Assembly (NCBI GenBank): GCA_037447655.1
Contig: JBBHKE010001676.1
Span: 121,001 to 185,000 of the forward strand
Reading direction: 5' to 3'
DNA length: 64,000 nt
From: Zygnema cylindricum
Lineage: Eukaryota; Streptophyta; Zygnematophyceae; Zygnematales; Zygnemataceae
A model generated the notes under the pieces. That model worked only from the letters and a program-made list of their open reading frames with translations. It was not told where the DNA came from and ran no database searches. The position numbers and the translations under genes are program-made. How positions within the stretch are numbered: position 1 is the first letter of the stretch; each line of letters begins with the position of its first letter. Positions 36,263-47,100 of this stretch are shown in pieces.

Positions 36263-37760
36263 TCAAAGACTGTTTAAAAGGGTTAAGATCCTGGACTTGT
36301 TTTTTGGTTTTTATGGGAGGTGTAAAACTTGACTTTGGATAGCTTTTGGTAAAATAGTACATTGCAGGAAACTTGTTTACTTAGTAAATGTCAATAAAAC
36401 AGCAGTAGGAAAAGGAGAGATTGTTGGATGGAGAAAGATTGTAAGGGATAAGTAATGTTATTAAGCTACTTTCTAAAAAACAAAAAGCTCTTTTATTGCT
36501 GCATAAGAAGTTTTTGGTATTATAAAGGTTGCAAAGGTGACTGGAACTTCAAAACATGATTGCAAGAAAAGGAGGGAGATTTATGAAAAGCAAATCAGAG
36601 CCGAGGAAAGGTCTAAGATAATTAATTATTAAGCCAAAAAAATGCGGAAATAAAAGCTTTGTGAAGAGAAACAATGCCATTGACTGTTTTTAGTTCAAGA
36701 ATGCAGAGCACTTTTTCAGCACAGAAACTGTCTTTTACTTATTATACGGATAAAGTTTTCAGTAACTAATGAAAAGCAATTCCGACATTTTTTTTTGGTT
36801 TTGAAACGTTTACAATTAAAATAATGATTTACTATAGAGCTACTTTACAAACCCTAGACATCCAAAAAGAACGGGAACACCTCGAATTTTTAGAAGCATC
36901 AAAATTCGACCTTTAAGAAAAATTCGTCACTGTGACAAAAGTAACACTTTCCTCTAATTCTAACCAAAAACCGATGTAACTTTTTGACTTTATGGCGGAC
37001 ATGAAAGAATATAACCAAATGAATTAAAATCAAGTCTTTTTTTTTTAATGCGTTTGCGTTGTTAACAAAAATACGAGGAGACGTTGCTTACTTCTTAAAG
37101 AGACGAGGCGCTCCGAAATATTTTCAAATGTATAGTAGTCGCTGGATGTGCCTTTTGTAGTTTCTGGACAGTAGATTGCTGATGCTTGAAAAAGGCTATA
37201 AAGTATTGCTTATATATTCGTACTTCCAGGCACATAAAGGACACCTGTCAAAGTTACAACTCTTGAAGGCTGACACGATGGAATTTATTGAGCCATAAAA
37301 TATCGCCATGTGTCCCGCGCGGAATATATTGGCAAACGTGGGCTGCGACCGGCGAGAGTCTAGATTCGGCGTACGACAGCGTGCCACATTACGCCTGCCA
37401 CGTAGGATAAAATCTTTCTGAAATTTGAACGTCAAGTTGACAGTTTAGCGGGAGTAATCGTGAAGACTTGAAGTAGACAAACAGTACAGTACCGCCACAA
37501 AAGGTTCCACGCAAGGGAGCTGCTGGGTGCACACTTGCAAATGTCACTTGGACACCTGGGGAGGACTCGGGCAGTTATGGCTGGCTAGGGATTCATATTG
37601 GTAGAAAAAATACGATTATCGATAACCCGTTTTTTTTAGGTCGTCGATAAAAAGTAAAAAACATCAAGTCCAGTAATAGTATATCGTATTTTATGGAAGA
37701 TAAAAAGTTCGATTTTAAGGACAAATCTAACCATTACAAGTACAGTAGTACGTATGATTC
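36263..37760. other. No gene seen
   Basis: AT-rich sequence without recognisable exons or transposon ends. A small ORF at 37435-37196 (minus) has no domain support. Confidence 0.4.
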
Positions 37761-37762
37761 AC

Positions 37763-38572
37763 CACACCATCGAGAAAAACAAAATCAGTACGCCCTGGAA
37801 AGAATATTCCGTGAATCCTCGCGACGGCAAAAAAAACCATAGTTCAAAAGTAGCGTTTCAATTGTAGGCCTTTTGTCGGCGCCTTCATCGTAAGTTGTGT
37901 TATGGGCTTTTCATGTGATCTTCTTAAGTCACTACTTTGATCAGCGACCGTCCGATCGTCAGAATCTGACGATAGTCCTATCGTAAGTTGTGTTATGGGC
38001 TTTTCATGTGATCTTCTTATATCGCTACTTTGATCAGAAACCGTCCGATCGTCCGAATCTGACGGTTTAAATAGAAAATACCTCAAAACTCACAGAAAAA
38101 TATTTTTTTGTCCGAATGTTTTTCAAAATTTAGACATGTCATTTAATTCTCTATTGAACGATGTGCAACTCAACCCTGATAGTATTTTATTTCATTTTGT
38201 GGCCAATACAATATGGGTCTTAAGGGTATATTGTATTTTTTGCGTACAATAGGCATATTGTATGGGCGACTTTCACCTACTTTTGAATTATGAAAAATAC
38301 CCTTTCAGAAGCAATAGTCGCAGTAGTCGCATTAGTTAGTCGCAATAGTCGCAATAGTCGCAGTAGTCGCAACATTGTCGCGAACAGTGTCGTGTGCCCG
38401 AATAAACGCACGGAGCAAATGCACGCCGTCGAGCCCAAGAACATGGCCGCACGTGCAAGCAAGAGAGTTGACAAATGGAGGCCAAGCAGTACAGTACAAG
38501 GCGTGAGTTGAGGAGGCGTGAAGCCAAGAGTGGAAAGAATTAGTGTGGCCCAAAGCGAAGCTTCGGAACCGA
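37763..38572 (-). pseudogene. LINE fragment in reverse orientation, split by a MITE
   Basis: The minus strand of 38572-38293 follows the C-terminal part of the neighbouring plus-strand LINE (CTCGHVLGLDGVHLLR, then AHDTVRD). The match resumes on the other side of the MITE, at about 37837-37763 (..CGTCG.GA..ATATT.., then TTxTCGATGGTG). The stretch 38315-38372 is a local expansion of gtcgcaata units at the codons for VATIA. Confidence 0.75.
37838..38292. mobile_element. hAT-type MITE, copy 2 (455 bp)
   Basis: Ends catagttcaaaagta and tacttttgaattatg are nearly the same as copy 1 at 3058-3514. The 8-bp flanks aaaaaaac and aaaaatac match at seven positions. It sits inside the reversed LINE fragment and keeps the 93-bp internal duplication. 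Confidence 0.82.
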
Positions 38573-38574
38573 GG

Positions 38575-40057
38575 CCTACTCCACCTCTTGGTTTTCAAAC
38601 CCCTTCTCCCTCCGATGGCATTCGAGTGCTTGGTTGCCCCCTTGGTTCGGATACTTTCGTGACCCAATTCCTTCATGATGCTTTACAGACAGATCTAGCC
38701 CAAGTGGCCGATCTTCCTCGCCTTCCCGATCCCTAAGTTGCTTTTGCTATGTTAACCAGGTGTTTTCCCCACCGCCCTTCTTATCTTACTCGTACTTCCC
38801 CTCCCACTCTGACATTTATCTCCTCTCTCTCGGCTTTTGACAATCGCCTCATGGAAGTCCTCCACACTCTATTAGGTCGGGGGGCATTTGATCGCGAGTC
38901 TGGGCCATCGGCCCGCATTCAGGCATCCCTCCCTGTCTCTACTGGGGGGTTGGGTCTACTATCCACTGCTCGTGTTGCTCCCGCTGCCTATTTGGGAAGT
39001 TGGTGTCTTATTGCCTCCACTCTAGTTTCCTGTTTCTTGGCTTGGGACACCCCCGTTCTAGCTACTGTTATCCCCCGGGTTTCAAACGGTGTGTTCGCCT
39101 TCCAGCGATCTCTATTAGACCCGTCACGTTCTCTTCCTCCCCATGCCCTAGTGGATGTGCCAAATTTCTCCACCCTTGTTACAAAATCTGTTGAGCGTGT
39201 CCAGGAATCGATTTCTGATCGGGTTGTCGCCGCCATTAAATCTGACCTTCTCAAGGCGCTTCCCTCCGATTCTTCGCGTGCCCGTCTTCTCTCTTGTGGC
39301 GGACCTGGTTTTGGGTCTTGGCTTTTCGCTACACCGATTTTGTCCACTCTCCGATTCTCACCGGCTCAATTCACCACCGCCCTCCGGTTTCGCCTTGGCC
39401 TCCCCCATCCTCCTTTACTTGGCTCTCTTGTTTGTGCATGTGGTCGCGTCTTGGGGGCCGATGGTGTCCATTTGCTTCGTTGCTCCCATGGGGGAGATTT
39501 GATCCAGGCGCACGACACTATTCGCGATGCCGTTGCGACTATCGCTTCAGAGGGGGGCTTTTTCTGTGCGTCGGGAAGTTTCTCATATTATTCCCAAGCG
39601 TCGGATCGATGTTGTTCTGCTAGATGGTGCGCGTCGCATTTTCAGTGATATTGTTTCGGCGAACCCTACTTCAACTACAGTTGTTGGTCAAGCGGCTCGA
39701 CATGTTGGGGCGGCGGCTCGTGATGCCGTTAAGGCGAAGGAGCGTGATTATGCCCACCGGGACCCTATGGATGACTTTATTCCGATGGCGGTCGAGATCT
39801 TTGGTTGTCTGGGTGTTGCAATGGACGATTTTCTCCGTAGTTAAGCACGACGTGCTTTCGAGCGCCGAGGACCAGGGAGCCCTCCTCCTTCGGTCCTTAC
39901 TTCTTTTTATCGTCAACGCTTATCTGTGGCTTTACGACGAGTGCAAGCTTTTATTCTCCTCCGATCGGCTGTTGCGGCTATGGATCGTCGCCGGGTTCCG
40001 GAACTCCCTCCACGTGCTCCCCCGGGATGGGGGGACTTACGGGGTTGTTTTTCGTAG
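38575..40057 (+). pseudogene. LINE reverse-transcriptase C-terminal region with endonuclease-like end, broken
   Basis: Open frame from about 38575 (GFQTPSPSDGIRVLGCPLG, the thumb region of many LINE polymerases). It is interrupted by TAA at 38733 and continues from 38736. A Cys-His knuckle CACGRVLGADGVHLLRC (about 39430-39485) precedes AHDTIRD and, after a +1 shift at a G-run near 39551, IIPKRRIDVVLLDG. This arrangement resembles the knuckle plus restriction-like endonuclease of early-branching LINEs. A further TAA at 39842 is followed by 70 more open codons to TAG at 40057. The RT catalytic domain is missing (5' truncation). The endonuclease assignment is inference. Confidence 0.75.
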
Positions 40058-40300
40058 TTAATTAATTAGGTTGGGGTTGGGGTTGTAGTTTTGGCTTTGT
40101 CAATTGTCGTGCTTTTCATTTTGAGTTTGGGTGCTTTTATTTTCCTGGTTGTTGTTTTCTTTTTGTTTTTGTTTTTGTTGTGCTGTTATTTTATTCCCTT
40201 GCTGGTAGTTTTTCAGTTTCGGCCATGCCACCCCTTTTGTACCCCCGGACTCAATTGGTTTACGATCGTGCATTTTAATATATCCTGCGTTTTTTTTTTT
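40058..40300 (+). repeat. 3' untranslated region and end of the LINE
   Basis: The gt-rich stretch ending ..gccaccccttttgtacccc..ggtttacgatcgtgcattttaat is shared with 28895-29150 (reverse) and in part with 42215-42281. A poly-T run follows at about 40289. Confidence 0.75.
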
Positions 40301-43300
40301 TTTTTTCCCTTCCGCATAGAACTGGGAGAGAAATCGGGTACTTGGGAAGTCAGTGGAAAGTGCCTCGAGAAGATTTTGCGATCCAGTGGTGGCGAAAACC
40401 ACCACTCAAAAATTTAATTATTATTAAAAAGTTAATTTAGGCGTGACAGGCTCTGCAACGAGGGTGGAGAAAAGTGGCATAGAAATGGTCATCTCTAATG
40501 GTTATTTAAAATTTCTCCCTTCAGTTATGTATTGTATCTTGATGGTTTACCTATCCTGAATTATGAAACAAAATCTTATTTCATCTGTGAAATTACTTGG
40601 TAAAATCTCTTTAAGCAGCGGTGTTACCGAAAATCATGAATTTTCCAACGATCATTCAAGGCTTTAAGCCTGTCCTTTCATTCTTTTGTTTTTAACTGTT
40701 TATGCTCAGTTTAACTTCACGATTTGTCTGTACCTGTCTCGCAGCTCAAAACGTCACATTTCTCTTCATAACATTTTAATGTATGTTTGTTTTATCATGG
40801 TCTCCTATGGACTATATATCATTAAAGTTCACACACCAGGAAAAAAGAAAATGTAATAAGAAAAAATATAAAAAACGATTTTTATACGAAAGCACTTACA
40901 ATAGATGAGTAATTAGTACAAAAATATTTCTATGACATAATGTGAAAATTCAAATGCAGTAATTGTTGGATAACACTGAAATGAAAAGCCGGGAGTTTGA
41001 GTGTGTGAGTCGGGTTTTATATGCTTTAGAACGGGAATCAATTGAAATCGGAATCTGTATGAGATTTGCTACCGCAATTTCTGAGCGACATAAAGCTGTA
41101 AGTGGTGGGCTGAAATAAAATTATACGCATCGTTCCATTCAACAACATTATCTGTTTGTCAGTTTCTTTTCTATGCCTTCCTTCCTCTCTGACACAATCC
41201 ATCCAAACACCCGGTCTTTACTTTTTTTTTTTTTTTCCTGATTTGTTAGGATGCCTCTGCAAATAATAACAACTCCTTCATCCTCCTCCAATAGGGTGGA
41301 GCATGAACTCGAGGAGAAAGTTTCTAAGACCATCGAATAAGTTAGACCAACTACAGTAGGGCGCAAATAATCATGAACAACTGTTCACTTTTGCCCTTCA
41401 ATACCATTTGTGGTGCGCAACAACCTGTGCAAATTATTACCGTAACAAACATTGAAAAAATGTGCACTTAGCTGTGATATCACTACGCTCCTACTGCTAT
41501 TGGTGCTGAACATCTTAAACAGCTTCTAGATTTCTTATTTTTAAGGGAACAATCAGAACGTAACAGACCACATTCATTCAGGATGTTAAGGTTAAAAAAC
41601 GGAAAACTCTCAATTGAGGCAAGTGCTTTGAATGCCTAAATAACAATAAACAGGAACGAAATGAGCATAGTAACCCCCTACCTATCCTGTCTAAACGTGA
41701 TTTTAGACCAAGGACAAACAAGGAATTAAGAAAATATGTTGCGACCTCCTCCCTGCTCCACCCCATGGATGCCAACAGCCACACTTTGTAGGCTTGTCCG
41801 AGCCTTAAATATCTATAGCGCAATACTTAGTGGAACCCTAATGGCTAACCACAGGAGAGGTTAAACCCTCAACTTGAGGTCGTGTTGGGGCTCGTAATCT
41901 GAGTTAAAGAGTATTTTTCTCAGCAGCTAACATACCATTTACTTTTTCTGGCATCTTGTAGAGACTAACAGCTTAAGCGATTCATCCTCAGGACAATAAA
42001 GACGCACACACACATCCAAATACCAATTTAGGAATCTAGCATTTATAGCTGAAATTCAGAAGTAAACCAAAGTTGTGTTTTTGCAAACAGGAAAAACACG
42101 ACATTACCATGAAGCTCTGGACTGGACCGTACCCAAGGACGCGTCTTCATAACCTCCTAAAGAGAGCTTAAATATAACGGGTGTGACTGCTTTACGATAT
42201 GCTGACAAGGCTTTGCCACCCCTTTTTGTTTTCATGGACTCAGATGGTTTACCATCGCACTTTTTAATAAAGTCGACATTCCACAATAGAGGAATTCAAA
42301 CCAACATCCAAAAAGCAAATGGGCAAAGTGATAAGGACAATCCCTGTTGATAGTCGCTGGTTTACCTGTTGACTTGCATCAGTTCAAATAGCTCGACTAC
42401 CAGTCAAAATACAAATCCAACAGATCCGACAGATTTTCAGGAGTATCTTGCCTGAGACAGATAGAAGCTGACAGAATTTTTTAAGGACAAACCTTGACAG
42501 TCGGTTACAGTTAGGGCGGTACTCCATTGCAGACCGATTGGAATCTCCTTCACTGTCATATACATAACTTTTACAAAATCGTAAGAGAAAATACTCAGAG
42601 ATTACGTCCTGACAGCGGTACAGATTCCAATCTGTTCGCGATGACATCCCGCCCTTATTCTGGTTTGTAAACCAGAAAAATGATGTTGATGATAACAATG
42701 GAGATGATTTTGACAACATGAAAAGAATAAATATCCACCAGCAGCAAATTATGGTATTCAAGAAAGTAAGACTTGGGTGGCAGTAAATATATCAAGCGCA
42801 TGCAACAAAATCATTACCAATTAGAAATTCGCTATAATACAAGCTTGAAGACAGCAAAAAAGGTGACAAAAGGGTAACCTCTACTTCATTAAATATCACT
42901 ACGTACTGACTGATTACTAAGTACTGATTGATTTCATAAGAGAATCCCGGTGAAAACAACGTCACCACAAATAAATGATAATCAAGAGCTTGCGAAACGC
43001 AAACAAACATTAGTTCTTTCTAATCAATAACAGAACAAAAAGGTGCCTCCAGAGCCAAGCCTCCTTTTTCTTATATATCAGTGAGCTCGTGTGAGCATTA
43101 GTAAAAACAAACCAGGAAAAAGTCATCCTAATGTAATCTCAAACTTTTAGTCGAGAAGCTGACATACCTTCCTGGACGTTTCTGAAAGCGACGGGTGAAA
43201 GAAAATCCCGCATAATCAAGAGACCTTCTAACCAGAACAAAAAAAGGAAAATGAATGCAAAGCTTATGTGACAACACTTTTTGTAACAGGATCACTCTCT

Positions 43301-44136
43301 CTCCCTCCTCTTGCAACTGCCAAAAATAAACTAAAAAAAAAAACAAAATCTAGAATACTTAAATTGAAACTAGGTCAAAGTACGAAATGCTTGTAAGCGT
43401 GAACTACAACGATTATAACACATGCGAAATTATCTTTTGTTTCTTATAAAAACATATGACCATTTTGATTCTAAGTGCTATGAGAGCTTAAGGCAAGAAA
43501 TGTAACAAAGGTTATTTCAACATCCCTCCCAAGGATGAGTTTCTAACCTCTCCAGAAAGCCCTCTGGGTCCAGAATATCTCGAATTAAAACATAACTGCT
43601 TTAGAGAACGCTTGAAAAAAACGTCTCCGATTGGTAACTAACATCTCCAGGAAAAACATAGCCCGTGTTTGAAGATCGTCATTTTCCAGGGCTGACAATA
43701 AGAGTAATGACTTCATCCGGAAAAAAAGAAAACTAAAAGTTTGACAACAGATGTCGGAAAAGAAAGTCCACATTAAAGAAAAAAAAGTGAAGCAGGAGCA
43801 AGAAAAACTAATAAGATCTAAAAGCTTGCCCCACGCTAATAACTGTCGAAGGCGAAACCTTGATAAGTGGAAAATCCCGAAGCAAAAAATTGAGTGGTGA
43901 ATGAAAGCACTCGACTCCATGCCTTAAAAAAAAACAAGCCCCGTCCCATAATTCTCCTCGGAGCCCCGAGGAATATTCGCTATCAATTTCCCCACTAGTG
44001 GTTATCCAGTACGAATGAAGAACTCACAAATACTCAATATCAGTTTCCCCATTAGTGAGTCTTGGTTTTCAGCATAAATGAAGAACTCCCAAACGAAAAC
44101 TCACGATTAATTACTCCATTAGTGAGCTTTGGTTTT
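40301..44136. other. Intergenic, no gene identified
   Basis: Several short minus-strand ORFs (for example 43920-43585 and 42761-42384) have no recognisable domains. Some could be exons of a gene downstream of ZUFSP, but no consistent splice chain was found. A short LINE tail lies at 42215-42281. Confidence 0.4.
42215..42281 (+). repeat. Isolated LINE 3' tail
   Basis: gccacccctttttg, ggactcagatggtttaccat and cactttttaataaa match the 3' end of the LINE copies at 28.9 and 40.2 kb, but the upstream 100 bp do not match the LINE. Confidence 0.65.
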
Positions 44137-44165
44137 TCAGTATGAATGAAGAACACTTTCGAGAA
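43985..44165. repeat. Imperfect tandem repeat over the ZUFSP stop codon
   Basis: Three diverged units of roughly 55-65 bp share ccattagtgag..ggtttttcag and aatgaagaac. The first unit in the gene's direction contains the last codons and the TGA. The others lie in the 3' untranslated region. Confidence 0.65.
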
Positions 44166-47100
44166 CCTTCAGTTGTTCCAGCTCTTGGCCTTCAGCTAGA
44201 CCTGGATCAATGTAGCACAACTGAACAAAAACCGAACAAGGAAGCAAGGAAATAAAAAGGGATGAGATTATATACTATGTAATATGTATACATGGTTAAT
44301 GATAGAGTATTAGATTTGGGTTCTACAACAATAGTTTAATTCCACAAACCTCATCGGGGGAATTATCCTAGAAAAGAGTCTTTCCCCCAGGTTCCTCAAG
44401 AAGCTTAATGTTTAATGTTTCAAGGTTTTAATCACAATAGGCTAGAAGTATTGACAAAAAATGTGAATAAGCTGGGACGACTCCAGCCCAAAACTCAGAA
44501 GTACAAAACGTTGCGCTTGAGAAAGCAATTTCAAATTGGCAGTCCCTAACTTGCTTAAGGATATTCGGAATATGTACTTAAGACTCTGCTAGAAATATCC
44601 TGACTCTCTGCAATTAAGCCAGTTGGATATGACCACAGCAGTACCCCAACATATTGCATGAGACAAAGAATAAGCATCAACTGAAAAGACACAGAAATGT
44701 GGAGCCGGAGTAGGAGAAGTACTTTGCAGAAAATAACTTACTTGATACTCAGCTTTTCGGAGAGTGTGAAGACCTCGCTTCACCATCCTTTGCCAGCCTC
44801 TGCATTGTCGCAAAACTTTCTCCAGTTCATCTGTTCGCTGTTCGCAAACATCCAAAATTTTAAGGAGGAAGACGTAAGAAGTAAGAAAGGGAAAATGGGA
44901 AGGACAGGGGACAGAGTGGAAGAAGGTGACGGAAGAGGAAGAGAGAATGTTCTAGTCGATTACTGAACTACACTTCAACGCCAATCATAACGTGGTCTTT
45001 CAGCCCATGATAAAAAAACGCAATGTATGTATTCTCCTAAAAATGCTTTGTCAAATGCAAGCTAGAGTTGGTATACCTGTGACGGATCCAAAACTAGTAA
45101 AAACACTTCCTCTGTTGTACCACCTTGCTTTCGACGGCGTTCTATTCCTACAATAGTTCGAGAATGCCCCTGATGTTGAAAGTACAGTGGTCTGCAATAG
45201 AAGGACAACCCAAACTTAGCAAATGCTTTGTCATTATATGAAGTATCTGAACAGAGTGAAGCGGTTCAGGAATGCAGCTGTTCAACACAATACAAATTAC
45301 GGTAGAAATGTTCAGCTGACTCGCTATTACAATACTATAGTTGTTGCTCTAAAAGCAAGTTCCTCCCACTTTAAAAAGGGTTGGAGCGAGCCAGTATGAC
45401 CCTTCCAAATTATAGCACTTTTGTGCTTTCCAGAATATCCTATGGAATGGAACCTTCTCTGCTGTGGGGTTTCACAAGCAGCTTCAAAAAATTCCTTACG
45501 GTTTATTGCTCATGTACACTTGTTGGCCCAATGCATCAAACGCATTCATGAAACCACTTTTACGACTCCTTCCTTCCGTAAAATACTCCCATACCCATTG
45601 GACCAATTTCATGTGCTGTGTTGTCAGCTTTGATGCGTTATCCCCTCCACTTCCACCTGCCCCCATTCCTTCCACATCCTTTGACCAGCAGGATCTTTCA
45701 CTTGTTGAAGGACACTTTTGAACAAACTTTCTCTTTTCCACAAAGTTTTCATCTGGGTTACTACCTTTTGTGTTCTGCCTATCCTCTTCCTGTTCTCTCC
45801 TTGCCAGGGAATGAAAGGCCTCAACAAAAGGCTTATCTTTCTCGTCCACATTCCCGTGAGAAGCATTATGCTGAAGCTGATTGCTAACATTATAGACCTC
45901 CGACTCTTTGACTCTTTTTCTGTTACTCTCTCCAATTTCGGTACTCCCCGTATCATGAACTCCCTTTTCCCACATGACTTCCGGACCTGCTCCAAATGAC
46001 GTGTACTGATGTCTAGACGTACGTCCTTGTCCTCCTCTCTCTTGCTTCCGTTTTCCTTTAAGGTTAACTCCCACACCTTGCCCCATGCTTCCCTCTCCTT
46101 CATTTTCCAACTGCAAGTTTTCAGTTCCCTCCCCTCTTGGACTAAAGGAAAGATGTTGCTGCTTGTGCATAAATGCAGTTCTACTACCAGGTTTCGGATT
46201 ATTTTCCCGATAAGAATCTATAAATACCGGTGCCCTTGTACCTTGATTCTGCTGTGTCTGTTTTGGAATACTTTCCGAAAAACGTTTGTCTTGAGATTCT
46301 ACCGCTTGTGGCCCATGTGTATCTCCTGGGGATGATTTAAAGTCTACAATTCTGGCTCTGAACCCGAAAGATCGTAAAAGAGCCGCACATTCTGTCGTTC
46401 CAATCCACTTATGAGTGGCAAATACTTTGTGAGCCAGTTGCTCAGCTCCCACCTTGTCAAAACCTTGTTTCCAGGAGAGTTCGAGCCAATGCTGTAAAGA
46501 AGGAATTTCAGGTATAAAACCTACTCCTCCAAATAAGGCCTTCTTGCTTTCTTCATCTCGTTGCAACAAATGTGAACAAAGCATCTGTGGCAATGGCAAA
46601 TACTTGCAATCGTTATGGTCCTTGTACATAGTACAACATAGAACAAGCAATAGAAATCCCAGCATTTTTAGGCAGTCATACAGAAAACTATAAATCTAAG
46701 AAACCAGATAAAACTGCAAAATTGCGAGTTCATTGCCAGAAGCATACCTGAATGTTTCGCCAGCCACACCCCCATCCGAGATCATCGAGTCGTTTGCTGA
46801 AGTAATGATCCACATGGCCAGACAAAGCAGCTTGGACAAAACCATGGCTCTCTGCCTCCAGACAGCGACGGAGAAGAACCACAATTCCCTCTTCAACCAC
46901 ATGAAAATCAGCACGAGACTGATGGAGAACAAGGTTATGAATCTCTTCCTGTTTCCACCCGTTTTCACCCGTAATATTGCTTAACAACTACATTATTCGT
47001 GGTGAACAATGTTTGTAATAGGTGATAAGCATCCTATTAATTGTAAAAATGCCAAACTCGATGCCTTTTTTATTCCCAACAATGACTCAATTAAAACATT

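Noticed and set aside
44589-44690. Alternative last exon of ZUFSP after tgtcttttcag
   Set aside because: It gives a hydrophobic peptide unlike the family, whereas the exon at 44220-44137 gives LCYIDPG, the expected C-terminal motif, with correct phase.
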